In this document: one piece after another, positions 31,126 through 38,979 of the stretch
Layout of the letters: each line of letters begins with the position of its first letter
Numbering within the stretch: position 1 is the stretch's first letter
Assembly (NCBI RefSeq): GCF_003236315.1
Contig: NZ_POTY01000029.1
Location: forward strand, 1-38,979
DNA: 38,979 bases
From: Micromonospora craterilacus
Lineage (GTDB): Bacteria > Actinomycetota > Actinomycetes > Mycobacteriales > Micromonosporaceae
Reading direction: 5' to 3'
Notes under the pieces: generated by a model
What the model was told of the DNA's origin: nothing
The model's input: the letters and a program-made list of their open reading frames with translations, nothing else
The model's database searches: none
Position numbers and translations under genes: made by a program

Positions 31126-32366
31126 GCCGGCACTCCGCCAAGGGCGTCGGCGCGTAGGCGGGCGGCGGCGCGTAGCAGCGCCGCGGCCTGCGCCCGCTCC
31201 GGGTCGGCGACGCGTTCACCCCCGGCGAGCGCCAGCACCTCGGCCACGTCGGTGATCCCGCCGAGCGCCTCGCGGACCGGGCGGCCGAGCGTGCCGGTCT
31301 GCCCGCGCGCCTCGTGCCGGCAGAAGTACGCCAGCTCGCAGCTGGCCAGGCAGTCCGGGGCGTAGCGGGCCGGCACCTGGGACAGCGAGCCGACCAGGGT
31401 GGCCGGGTCGGCGGCCGGGTCGGCGGTGAAGTCGGCCGGTACGGCGGCGAGCAGCGTGTCGAGCCGGGCCATCCGGTCCAGCTGTCGCCGCACCACCAGC
31501 AGCTGCTTGCGGACGTCGAGCAGGTGCGCCACCGGCTGGTTGGCGAAGTCGCGCGGGCAGACCAGCACCACCTCGTGCGACACCAGCTGCGGATCGTGCC
31601 CGTACGCCGCGAGCAGCTCCCGCAGGGCCAGCACGTACACCGCGGACTGGACCGCCGCGGCGGCCAGCTTGGCCGGGTCGGCCTGCCCGTCGATCACCGG
31701 AAACGACTTGATCTCCACGACGTGGAACCGGCCGCCCAGCCGGGCGGCCACCAGGTCCGGCTCCAGGTGCACCCGCCGCCCGGCGACCTCCAGCCCGAGC
31801 AACGGATGGTCGAACAGCGCGGCTGCCGGCTCACCGGTGCCGCCATCCTCGGACGCGGCAGCACCGGACGCGCCGGCGACATCGGGCGCGCCGGCGACAT
31901 CGGGCGCGGCCGCAACGTCGGGCGCGGCGGGCGCGGCGGCAACATCGGGTGCGGCGAACACGGCAGCGGCGGAACCGGCGGTGGGTAGGGCGGCGGCGAG
32001 GAGAGCGGCCGAGCGCCGCTCGCGGCCGGCCGGGTCGTCGCCGTGGCCGAGGTCCGTCCAGCTTGCCGTCGCCGGCACCGGTACGCCCAACCGCTCCGCG
32101 ACCAGCCGCAGCAGCTCGGTACCGCCGTCGGCCTTCACCTGCGCCTCGAACGCGTTGCCCCGGGTGATGGCGAACCGGGACTGCCCGAACCCGGCGGGGA
32201 AACCGATCCGCTCGGCCAGCAACGGCTTGTCCACCCCGGCGCCGTCCAGGACCGCCCGGCGGGTGCAGCCCGGGTTGCCGGTCAGCGCCGCGATCGTCCG
32301 GGCGTTGTGCCGGCGCGGCGGCACACCGCCCCGGATCGTGGCCAGTCGCTCCTCGCTGCTCGTCAC
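31122..32366 (-). CDS. Cas4/AddB-like Fe-S PD-(D/E)XK nuclease
   Basis: A 414-residue protein from GTG 32366; there is no clear ribosome site, so a leaderless transcript is possible. The RecB-type nuclease motifs are: Glu75 in GNAFEAQV, Asp204 in EPDLVAARL, Glu218 and Lys220 in VVEIKSF, and Gln240/Tyr244 in QSAVY. Four Cys fit an iron-sulfur cluster: Cys34 before the nuclease core and Cys339, Cys343 and Cys349 after it, as in Cas4 and AddB. A low-complexity Ala/Pro/Asp/Val insert (about 135-180) separates motif I from the rest. Members of this fold degrade DNA ends. No cas genes or CRISPR array are near. It is coupled through the 71-bp repeats to the 508-residue gene. Confidence 0.78.
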   Translation of the reverse strand: MTSSEERLATIRGGVPPRRHNARTIAALTGNPGCTRRAVLDGAGVDKPLLAERIGFPAGFGQSRFAITRGNAFEAQVKADGGTELLRLVAERLGVPVPATASWTDLGHGDDPAGRERRSAALLAAALPTAGSAAAVFAAPDVAAAPAAPDVAAAPDVAGAPDVAGASGAAASEDGGTGEPAAALFDHPLLGLEVAGRRVHLEPDLVAARLGGRFHVVEIKSFPVIDGQADPAKLAAAAVQSAVYVLALRELLAAYGHDPQLVSHEVVLVCPRDFANQPVAHLLDVRKQLLVVRRQLDRMARLDTLLAAVPADFTADPAADPATLVGSLSQVPARYAPDCLASCELAYFCRHEARGQTGTLGRPVREALGGITDVAEVLALAGGERVADPERAQAAALLRAAARLRADALGGVPA

Positions 32367-32454
32367 GACACGCCACGATAGTCGCGCCCGCACACCGGCA
32401 CCCGTGTCAGCGCCGAGCCGCCGGCGTCCGTCATCGTGCTGTCATGGCGAGGTA

Positions 32455-33849
32455 TCAGCCAGTAGCCACCTTCTCCACCGGCCCTGCGCTGCGGGCGCGG
32501 CGGAGCAGCACGGCGGTGACGACCGTCGAGCACGCCAGCACCGCCGCCATCGACCACAGCACGGTCCGCAGCCCGCCGGTGAAACCCGGGTCGGCGAGCC
32601 GGCCCCCGGTAGTGCTGGCCAGCACCGCACCGACCACCGCGATGGCGATGGTCTCGCTGGCCAACCGGGCAGTGTTGATCATCCCGGCACCAGTGGCGGC
32701 CCGGTGCGGTGCGACGCTGCCGATGGCCAGGGCGTCCAGCAGACCGATGGAGAGCCCGATCCCGACACCGATGGTCAGCAACGGCCCGGCCAGCGCGGCG
32801 GTGCTGCTGGTCGGGGCGAGCACGGTGGCCCAGGCCGCGCCGACCGCGACCGTTGCCACCGACACGACGATCACCAGTGACGCCGGCATCACCCGGGTCA
32901 GCACGCCACTGAGCAGCGGGAACACCACGGTGGGGGCGGTGAGCAGGATCAGCGTGGCACCGGCCGCGCCGGAGGACAGCCCGACCACCGTGGTGAGGTA
33001 CGACGGCAGGTAGACCAGCAGCGGCACGAGCACGGAGATGATGGTGGCCGCCGCCAGGCAGATGCCGAGGAACTGAGGGTTCGCCAGCAGGGCCAGGTCG
33101 AACATCGGGTCGACCCGGCGCCGTTGCACCCTGACGAAGAAGACCAGCAGCGCGGCGGCGGTGGCGAACGCGGCGATGATCCGCGGGTCGGCCCAGCCGA
33201 ATTCGGGGCCCTGCACGAAACCGAAGATGAGCAGCAGCAGCCCCGCCGTGAACGACGCCGTGCCGACCCAGTCGACCCGGCCCGCCTGCGACGGGCGGGA
33301 CTCGGGCAGCAGCGGCACCAGGGCCAGCACCAGCAGCGCGGCGACGGCCGGCGCGGCGAAGACCGCCCGCCAACTGAAGGTGTCGATGAGCAGCCCGGCG
33401 ATCGAGGGGCCGAAGGCCAGCCCGACACCGATCGTCGTACCGAAGACGCTGAAGGCGCGGGTCCGGGCCGCGCCGTGGAAGGTTCCGGCGAGGATCGCGG
33501 CGGCGCTGGTCGCGGCGGCGGCCGCGCCGACACCGGCCAGCGCGCGTACGACGTCGAGCAGCAGGATGTCGTCGGCGACCGCGGCGAGCAGCCCGGCCCC
33601 GGCGAAGATCGCGACCCCGGTGGCGAAGACCCGGCGCCGGCCGAACAGGTCGGCCAGCGCCCCGGTGGCGAGCATGAAGCTGGCGAAGGTGGCGTTGTAA
33701 CCGTTGATCACCCACTGCACCCCGGCCAGCCCGGCGTCGAGGTCCCGGCCGATGTCCGGCAACGCGACCGAGGCGCCGGTCAGCGAGACCGGCAGTGAAA
33801 GGGTGGACAGCAGGACGACGACCAGCACGATCGCCGGGTGGTTGCGCAA
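32455..33849 (-). CDS. DHA2-type (EmrB/QacA) MFS exporter
   Basis: A 464-residue transporter with 14 predicted helices. The first helix and loop read VSLTGASVALPDIGRDLDA, typical of the DHA2 family, followed by QWVINGYNATFASFMLATG and the A-motif GALADLFGRRRVF. Motif C appears in helix 5 (TTIGVGLAFGPSIAGLLI). TTG 33849 is the likely start because GGGAG lies six bases upstream; the frame before it is non-coding in style. It probably exports drugs or a metabolite by proton antiport. It has no adjacent regulator; the nuclease gene lies 88 bases downstream on the same strand and may be separately transcribed. Confidence 0.87.
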   Translation of the reverse strand: MRNHPAIVLVVVLLSTLSLPVSLTGASVALPDIGRDLDAGLAGVQWVINGYNATFASFMLATGALADLFGRRRVFATGVAIFAGAGLLAAVADDILLLDVVRALAGVGAAAAATSAAAILAGTFHGAARTRAFSVFGTTIGVGLAFGPSIAGLLIDTFSWRAVFAAPAVAALLVLALVPLLPESRPSQAGRVDWVGTASFTAGLLLLIFGFVQGPEFGWADPRIIAAFATAAALLVFFVRVQRRRVDPMFDLALLANPQFLGICLAAATIISVLVPLLVYLPSYLTTVVGLSSGAAGATLILLTAPTVVFPLLSGVLTRVMPASLVIVVSVATVAVGAAWATVLAPTSSTAALAGPLLTIGVGIGLSIGLLDALAIGSVAPHRAATGAGMINTARLASETIAIAVVGAVLASTTGGRLADPGFTGGLRTVLWSMAAVLACSTVVTAVLLRRARSAGPVEKVATG

Positions 33850-34064
33850 AGAGTCTCCCTGTTCCGACAGCCGTCCCAGGGTAGTTGCGCAGGTGGCGGC
33901 CCGGCATGAGGGCTCCACGACATTACTGATCAACGAACGGCGAGGTCATTTACGTCCGTGCCCGCAGTCGCGGCGAATGGCTCAACCGGCCCGCCTGAAG
34001 CTTCCGCCCTGCGGGGCCTGGCCGCGGCCATCGGGTGACCACGGTCAGGCTCCGCAGGTTGGGC

Positions 34065-34925
34065 TCAGCTGGCCGCGCCGGCGGCGGCCTCCTCCGGCAG
34101 CCAGATCGGCTGCCAGTCCGGCACCTCGTGGAAGCGACGCAGCTCGGCCAGCCCGGCGACCGACCCGGACCAGGCCGCGTACGGCGGGTTCTGCGTGTCG
34201 AAGCCGCTCTGCACGAAGGTGAGCTTCGTCTTCCCCTCGGACTCGGCCAGCTCCCAGTTGGTCACCCCGGACGGTCCCCAGTCGACCGACATCCGCCGGC
34301 CCGGCTCCAGGTCGACCACCTTGGCGGCGTACCCGCTCTCGAAGCCGCCCATGGCGTACCGGCCGCCGACCCAGGGCTCGATGCCGATCGGGTAGCCGAA
34401 CCAGGTGCTGGCCTGCTCGGAGTCGGTCAGTGACTCCCAGACCTTGTCGGCCGGGGCGGCGATGACCAGCTCGCCGCGGAACTCGGTGCTGGTGAAGTCC
34501 GTCTTGGGCAGCAGCGGGCGGCCCTCCAGGTGGGCGGCGAGGTTGGCGATCGCCAGACTCCAGTAGGTCTGCAGGACGCCCCGGATGCTGGTGCCGTTGA
34601 CCACGTCGGCGAAGTCGAAGTGGGACTGCGACAGGGTCAGCACGGTGCCGTCCGGCCCGTCCGGGCGCAGGGCGATCTCGGTGGTGGTCTCCACGCCGTC
34701 GAGCAGCCAGGCGAACCGCAGCCGGTCGTCGTCGGCGTGCAGCAGCCGCTGGTGCGCGGCGTCGCCCTCGGGCGTGTAGCGGCCCCAGAACTCGTACCGC
34801 TTGGGCAGGTCGACCTCGGCGTACTCGGCCAGCCAGACGCGCAGCTCGGCCGGGTCGGTCAGGGCCCGGCGCACCAGCGTGATCGGCGCGGCGAGTCGAG
34901 CGGCGAGGGTCATCGGTTCAGTCAC
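34065..34925 (-). CDS. Two-domain SRPBCC (AHSA1-like) protein
   Basis: A 286-residue protein made of two START-like SRPBCC domains. The first spans about 5-135 (LAAPITLVRRALTDPAELRVWLAEY to the SHFDF segment), and the second about 145-270 (ELVIAAPADKVWESLTDSEQASTWFG to KTKLTFVQSGFD). The fold encloses a hydrophobic cavity; AHSA1-type proteins bind hydrophobic ligands, and the ligand here is unknown. GTG 34925 has GAAGGGG upstream and overlaps the end of the ArsR-like gene by 8 bases, so the two are cotranscribed. Pairs of this kind are common, with the SRPBCC protein controlled by the ArsR partner. Confidence 0.85.
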   Translation of the reverse strand: MTEPMTLAARLAAPITLVRRALTDPAELRVWLAEYAEVDLPKRYEFWGRYTPEGDAAHQRLLHADDDRLRFAWLLDGVETTTEIALRPDGPDGTVLTLSQSHFDFADVVNGTSIRGVLQTYWSLAIANLAAHLEGRPLLPKTDFTSTEFRGELVIAAPADKVWESLTDSEQASTWFGYPIGIEPWVGGRYAMGGFESGYAAKVVDLEPGRRMSVDWGPSGVTNWELAESEGKTKLTFVQSGFDTQNPPYAAWSGSVAGLAELRRFHEVPDWQPIWLPEEAAAGAAS

Positions 34926-35475
34926 GGTCGGTCCCCTTCGGGTAGCAGGCCACGGCGAGCTTGAAGGCGTCACCTTCGGCGCCGCCGTAGCGCGTGAACA
35001 GGTCCTGCAGCGCGGACTGCAGGTCGTGCAGGAACTCCTGCCGGCGCTCGGCCGGCACTCGGATCTCGCCGGAGACCCCGATCGAGGGCAGCTCCGGGGC
35101 GGTGCGGTCCAGGGCGGCGACGTCGGCCTGGACCTCTTCCATCAGGTCGAGCAGGTAGCCCAGGCTCAGCTCGTCGCGAGCCCGGCGCAGCCCGATCCGC
35201 CCGACCAGGCGGGGCGACAGCCAGTACGACCGCGCCACGGCCTGGTAGATGCCCTCGGTGATGCCGCGAACCTTGCGCTGGTCGACCTGCTCGACCAGCC
35301 CGGCCGCGACCAGCTGCTTGACGTGGTAGTAGACGCGCTGTGGCGTCTGCTCCAGTCGGGCCGCCACCTCAGTGCAGGTGCGTGGCTCGGCCAGTTGCCG
35401 CAGGATCTCGACACGCTGCGGCTTGAGCAGCACCTCGGCCTGCTCGATCTGCTCCAGGTACAGGACATCTCTCAT
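34918..35475 (-). CDS. ArsR-like winged-helix regulator
   Basis: A 185-residue regulator. Its winged helix lies at about 10-75 (LKPQRVEILRQLAEPRTCTEVAARLEQTPQRVYYHVKQLVAAGLVEQV), followed by a helical C-terminal domain of about 110 residues that is larger than in classic ArsR proteins. No ArsR metal-binding Cys pattern is visible, so metal sensing is unlikely. ATG 35475 has no ribosome site, and the promoter lies so close that the transcript is probably leaderless. A perfect 14-base palindrome in that promoter is a likely autoregulatory operator. The stop overlaps the SRPBCC gene. Confidence 0.82.
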   Translation of the reverse strand: MRDVLYLEQIEQAEVLLKPQRVEILRQLAEPRTCTEVAARLEQTPQRVYYHVKQLVAAGLVEQVDQRKVRGITEGIYQAVARSYWLSPRLVGRIGLRRARDELSLGYLLDLMEEVQADVAALDRTAPELPSIGVSGEIRVPAERRQEFLHDLQSALQDLFTRYGGAEGDAFKLAVACYPKGTDRD

Positions 35476-35487
35476 GGCAAAAATGAG

Positions 35488-35514
35488 TTTGTACGTACAA
35501 AATCTGTTTGTCAA
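35488..35514 (-). promoter_or_regulatory. Promoter and palindromic operator of the ArsR-SRPBCC operon
   Basis: TTTGTACGTACAAA (35488-35501) is a perfect palindrome. On the minus strand a consensus TTGACA -35 (35514-35509) precedes it, and the -10 (TACAAA, spacing about 15) lies within it. The ATG is only 12 bases beyond. The AT-rich run stands out in this genome. Confidence 0.75.
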
Positions 35515-35566
35515 TAGGAACCACGGAGGCCGCGCCGACGGATCCGGCGCGGCCTCGGTCAGTTCG

Positions 35567-36910
35567 TCAGGGCAGCCAGTCCGGGCGCAGCGGATAGCCG
35601 CTCGCCGCATCCGGGCCGTTGCGCGTCGCCAGCACCTGATGCAGCTGGATGCCGTTGCGCTCGAACGCCAGCCGCGACCCGGCCATGTAGAGCCCCCACA
35701 CCCGGGCCGTGCCCGCCCCCACCTCGGAGACGCAGAAGTCCCAGTGCTCCACCAGGTTGCGGCACCAGGCGGCGAGGGTCAGCGCGTAGTGCTGGCGCAG
35801 GTTCTCCTCGTGGTGCACCTCCAGCCCCACGTCGTGCAGCTCGCTGATCACCCGGCCCGGCCCGGCCAGCTCGCCGTCCGGGAAGACGTACCGGTCGATG
35901 AACGCGCCCGAGCGGTGCGGCGCCCGATTGTCCGCCCGGGTGATGCAGTGGTTGAGCAGCCGCCCCTCCGGACGCAGCCGATCGCGCAGGAACCCGAAGT
36001 AGGCCGGGTAGTTGCGCACCCCGATGTGCTCGGTCAGCCCGATCGAGGAGACCGCGTCGAACTGCTCCCGGGGCGCGTCGCGGTAGTCGAGGTGCCGCAC
36101 CTCGGCCAGCCCGGTCAGCCCCTCGCGTTCGATCGCCGCCTGCGCCCACTGCGCCTGCGCCCGGGACAGGGTCACGCCGAGCGCCTTGACGCCGTACTCC
36201 CGGGCCGCGTGCCGGACCATGCCACCCCAGCCGCAGCCCACGTCCAGCAGCCGCATCCCGGCCCGCAGCGCGAGCTTGCCCGCGACCAGGTCGTACTTGC
36301 TGGCCTGGGCCTGCTCCAGGGTGTCGTCCGGGCTGCGGAACACCGCGCAGGTGTACGTCATCGACGGGCCGAGCACCTTCTCGTAGAAGGCGTTCGACAC
36401 GTCGTAGTGGTGCGAGATGGCACTGCTGTCGCGGAAGCGCGAGTGCCGCAGCCCGCCCACGATCCGCTTCCAGCGCGGCACCGCCTCCTGCGGCGGCGCC
36501 GGCGGCGGCATCAGCCGCTCCCAGCCCAACCCCCGCACCAGCGCCAGCCCCTCGGCCAACGCCGGCGTCCGCAGCCGCAGCTCGTCCTTGAGCACCCGCA
36601 ACGCCTCGTACGGGTCGCCCGGGTGCACGCCCTCCAGGGCCAGGTCACCGCTGACGTACGCCCGCGCCATGCCCAGGTCACCCGGGGCGGTGAGCAGGTA
36701 CGACAGCCCTCGTTCGGATCGGATCGACAGGGTGATGCCGGCGTCGGCCGGGCCGATGGCGCTGCCGTCGTACGCGGTGACGCGCACCGGCAGCGGGCCG
36801 GCGGTCAACGTACGGACGACGTCCGCCACGGTCGGCCCACGCCGCCGGCCCCCCGGGGGCGGCGTGGCGGGAGCGCCGGCCGCTCCCTGGTCTCGGTCGG
36901 TCAGGCTCAT
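35567..36910 (-). CDS. bfaB: Fatty acid methyltransferase of 10-methyl branched lipid synthesis (CFA synthase family)
   Basis: A 447-residue enzyme of the cyclopropane-fatty-acid synthase family. The C-terminal half is a SAM methyltransferase with motif I LLDVGCGWGGMVRHAA at about 221-236, preceded by HHYDVSNAFYEKVLGPSMTYTCA. The N-terminal 150 residues are the lipid-binding part. Paired with the FAD-dependent oxidoreductase upstream (ATGA overlap at 36907-36910), it matches the BfaB/TmsB enzymes that convert oleoyl chains in phospholipids to 10-methylene intermediates on the way to tuberculostearic-type acids. Micromonospora membranes are known to contain 10-methyl acids. A plain cyclopropane synthase is possible but less likely given the partner. 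Confidence 0.85.
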   Translation of the reverse strand: MSLTDRDQGAAGAPATPPPGGRRRGPTVADVVRTLTAGPLPVRVTAYDGSAIGPADAGITLSIRSERGLSYLLTAPGDLGMARAYVSGDLALEGVHPGDPYEALRVLKDELRLRTPALAEGLALVRGLGWERLMPPPAPPQEAVPRWKRIVGGLRHSRFRDSSAISHHYDVSNAFYEKVLGPSMTYTCAVFRSPDDTLEQAQASKYDLVAGKLALRAGMRLLDVGCGWGGMVRHAAREYGVKALGVTLSRAQAQWAQAAIEREGLTGLAEVRHLDYRDAPREQFDAVSSIGLTEHIGVRNYPAYFGFLRDRLRPEGRLLNHCITRADNRAPHRSGAFIDRYVFPDGELAGPGRVISELHDVGLEVHHEENLRQHYALTLAAWCRNLVEHWDFCVSEVGAGTARVWGLYMAGSRLAFERNGIQLHQVLATRNGPDAASGYPLRPDWLP

Positions 36911-38289
36911 GCGCGTGCTACCGCCTTCTCGTACAGTCCGGTGAGCCGATGCTCCGGGTCGTACCGGTCTCGTACGGCGCGCCACGTGTCGCCGCCGTAG
37001 AGCCGGTCGAACGAATCCCGGTCGTAGTACGCGTCGGAGTAGAGCGACTTGTGCCCGCCCGCCTCCGACACCGCGCGCTCGATCTCCCGGTTGACGTCGC
37101 CGTCGGCGGCGCCCCCGGTGATCGGCACGCTCCCCCAGAACCCGATGTTGACGTAGCCCTGCCCCGGCCGCAGCGGATACAGCGGCCAGGACCGGGCCGA
37201 TCCCGCACCGGCCGGCTCGCGCAGCCGCAGCGGGCACAACCACACCGGCGTCATCCCCACCCGCCGGGCGAACCAGTGCAGGAACTCCGCGGTGCGCTCC
37301 AGCGGGACCTCCACGTCCTGCACGACCCGCTCCCGGGCCGGCTGGCCACGCCACCGGTCGATCCGGGCGGCCACCTGGTGCCGGTGCTCCAGTCGCACGA
37401 TGCGGTGATAGACGTCGCTGCGTCGCCACCGCGCCGGCCACAACCGCCGCACCACCGGGTGCTGCACGCCGAACGCCGCCGAGCACCAGAACCAGTCGGT
37501 GTCCCAACGCCACAGGTAGTCGTACGTGGTCAGCGCGTCGTGCTGGCGGCGGCGCAGCGAGCGGTAGTAGATGTCCTGGCCGGTGTAGTCGGAGACCGCC
37601 GACGCGTCGTCGGTGAAGGTCGCCAGCACGAGATACGCCTCGTCGGGGCTGAACATCACCCCGTCCATCGCGTCGACGCCCTCGCCGGCCCAGGAACGGG
37701 TGGCGGTGATCTCACCGATCGCATCGGTCAGCTCGGTCAGGTCGGTGAACCGCAGGTTGCGCAGCGCCACGTGACGGCGGACCGGTTGCAGCTCGATGCG
37801 CAGCCGGGTGGCGTAGCCGAGGCTGCCCAGCGAGTTGGGGAACGCGGCGAACAGGTCGGCGTGCTCGCCGTCGGGCCGGGCGGTGACCACCTCGCCGGCA
37901 CCGGTGAGCACGTCCAGCTCGGTCACCGACTCGTGCGGCAGGCCGTTGCGGAACGAGGTCGACTCGATGCCCAGCCCGGTGACCGCCCCGCCCAGGGTGA
38001 TGGTGCGCAGCTGCGGCACCACCAGCGGCATCAGGCCGTGCGGCAGGGTCGCGTCGACCAGCCGTTCGTAGGTGCACATGCCCTGCACGTCGGCGGTGCG
38101 GGCGACCGGGTCGACGCCCAGCACCCCACCGAGCCCGCTGACGTCCAGCCCGGTGGTGCGGGGGGCGTTGCGCGGGCGGAACAGGTTGGAGGTGCGCTTG
38201 GCCAGCCGCACCGGCTGGTCGGGTGGCATCGCTGCGTACGACCGTCGCAGCTGGGCCACCGCCAGGTCATGATCACGCACAGCGCGCAT
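36907..38289 (-). CDS. bfaA: FAD-dependent reductase of 10-methyl branched lipid synthesis
   Basis: A 460-residue FAD-binding oxidoreductase of the PCMH/DHCR24-like type. The flavin domain is at about 25-200 (GLGGVLGVDPVARTADVQGMCTY, VPQLRTITLGGAVTGLGIESTSF), with a conserved C-terminal part (YVNIGFWGSVP, YSDAYYDRDSFDRLYGG). With the methyltransferase downstream it corresponds to BfaA/TmsA, which reduces the 10-methylene lipid to the 10-methyl product using NADPH. ATG 38289 is the start; the ribosome site is weak. No tmsC-like third gene is present: the pair is followed by the ArsR operon. Together the two genes adjust membrane fluidity. Confidence 0.83.
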   Translation of the reverse strand: MRAVRDHDLAVAQLRRSYAAMPPDQPVRLAKRTSNLFRPRNAPRTTGLDVSGLGGVLGVDPVARTADVQGMCTYERLVDATLPHGLMPLVVPQLRTITLGGAVTGLGIESTSFRNGLPHESVTELDVLTGAGEVVTARPDGEHADLFAAFPNSLGSLGYATRLRIELQPVRRHVALRNLRFTDLTELTDAIGEITATRSWAGEGVDAMDGVMFSPDEAYLVLATFTDDASAVSDYTGQDIYYRSLRRRQHDALTTYDYLWRWDTDWFWCSAAFGVQHPVVRRLWPARWRRSDVYHRIVRLEHRHQVAARIDRWRGQPARERVVQDVEVPLERTAEFLHWFARRVGMTPVWLCPLRLREPAGAGSARSWPLYPLRPGQGYVNIGFWGSVPITGGAADGDVNREIERAVSEAGGHKSLYSDAYYDRDSFDRLYGGDTWRAVRDRYDPEHRLTGLYEKAVARA

Positions 38290-38386
38290 GGGCTCACTTT
38301 ACGCGCCACCGGTGACACTGGCGGGATGTCCACGGGAGACGTTTCGCGCCCCGGACTGGCGTGGCGGTCCGATTAGTCTGGAGGCC

Positions 38387-38671
<285 letters not shown>

Positions 38672-38691
38672 GTCACCGCCACCGGGGGCGG

Positions 38692-38719
38692 CTGGCCGAC
38701 GCCGGCCGGCGTGGGCCAG
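38692..38719 (+). terminator. Palindrome after the DUF427 gene
   Basis: CTGGCC and GGCCAG enclose ACGCCGG and CCGGCGT with one mismatch, making a near-perfect 28-base palindrome 20 bases after the stop codon and 9 bases before the next start. Confidence 0.55.
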
Positions 38720-38728
38720 GATGCCGGC

Positions 38729-38979
38729 ATGTCGGAAATCGATGGATTGGGCACCGTCTACGGCACCCGCCGCCCCGGGCTGCCCCGCGACCCGCTGATG
38801 CGGATGGCACTGGCGGTCGGGCTGGTCGGCGTACTGCTCGGGGTGCTGTTCGGCACCGGCGTGCTCGGCGGCGGCGACCCGACGCCGGCACCGACCGTGG
38901 CCGCGGCCGCGGGCAGCCCGACGCCGGCCGAGCCGAGCCCGACCGAGGCGGAACCGCCGCCCACCACGGAGGCCCCCGA
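38729..38979 (+). CDS. Membrane-anchored protein with Pro/Thr-rich stalk (partial)
   Basis: It starts at ATG 38729 and runs off the right edge of the window; 83 codons are visible. A short cytoplasmic N-terminus (MSEIDGLGTVYGTRRPG) is followed by one transmembrane helix (MALAVGLVGVLLGVLFGTGVL). A low-complexity extracellular stretch of Pro, Thr, Ala and Glu (DPTPAPTVAAAAG, PAEPSPTEAEPPP) then begins. Nothing identifies the domain beyond the edge. The high third-position GC and the CCAGG before the start support a real gene. Confidence 0.65.
   Translation, partial: MSEIDGLGTVYGTRRPGLPRDPLMRMALAVGLVGVLLGVLFGTGVLGGGDPTPAPTVAAAAGSPTPAEPSPTEAEPPPTTEAP

Noticed and set aside
31840..31970. Possible CRISPR-like array in the repeated GCGCCGGCGACATCGG stretch
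   Set aside because: Units are contiguous, have no spacers and lie in frame inside a coding region, so this is protein low-complexity sequence.
31122..32366. Assignment of the nuclease as a CRISPR Cas4
   Set aside because: Motifs and Cys layout are similar, but there are no cas1/cas2 genes or arrays in the window and the protein is about twice the usual Cas4 length.
36949..38376. 475-codon plus-strand frame opposite the FAD reductase
   Set aside because: His/Pro/Arg/Gln-rich shadow; the minus frame has the flavin motifs.

Overview
The window is uniformly GC-rich and has the gene content of an actinomycete, most likely a member of the Micromonosporaceae (Micromonospora or a relative). The main indications are the very high third-position GC, several GTG and TTG starts, ATGA-coupled operons, a spore-associated-protein-like secreted protein, DivIVA-motif proteins, a deazaflavin (F420)-type reductase and a 10-methyl fatty acid gene pair. 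The species is inferred, not proven.

Region 1 (1-9.5 kb) is accessory and partly decaying. A complete IS630-family element lies at the left edge with near-perfect terminal repeats. Next comes a coupled minus-strand operon: a small unknown protein, a flavohemoglobin-like gene broken by a one-base frameshift, and a DivIVA-motif protein. An aminoglycoside-phosphotransferase-fold gene follows, then a small gene with an in-frame stop. A lower-GC plus-strand module then encodes an XRE/TPR regulator, a GNAT acetyltransferase and a flavoprotein. The region ends with an unusual membrane protein: a PH-like domain, one transmembrane helix, a low-complexity stalk and a six-cysteine domain.

Region 2 (9.5-18.2 kb) carries two candidate defence loci around secreted proteins. 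The first is a SauUSI-like phospholipase-D/helicase/DUF3427 protein, which in that family is a type IV restriction enzyme. The second is an AbiEii-like nucleotidyltransferase toxin with a winged-helix partner, preceded by an AT-rich inverted repeat that covers the start codon. Between them are a SapA-like secreted protein, a secreted HExxH metalloprotease and a deazaflavin-dependent nitroreductase-family protein.

Region 3 (18.2-29.3 kb) is regulatory and stress related. It holds VOC proteins, a Bcr/CflA exporter divergent from a MarR regulator with a palindromic operator between them, and an ECF42-type sigma factor beside a DUF998 + YCII/DGPF operon whose promoter matches the ECF42 motif. It also has a second copy of the PH/TM/six-cysteine protein, a small monooxygenase, a TipA-like MerR regulator and a membrane GGDEF-EAL protein.

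Region 4 (29.3-39 kb) starts with the most unusual locus. A Cas4/AddB-like iron-sulfur PD-(D/E)XK nuclease is joined to a 508-residue protein of unknown function through two tandem 71-bp repeats that form a relay of ATGA/GTGA stop-start junctions. Then come a DHA2 exporter, an ArsR-SRPBCC pair with a strong palindromic promoter, the bfaA/bfaB-type pair for 10-methyl branched fatty acids, a DUF427 protein and the start of a membrane protein that runs off the window. No tRNA, rRNA, CRISPR array or replication origin was seen.
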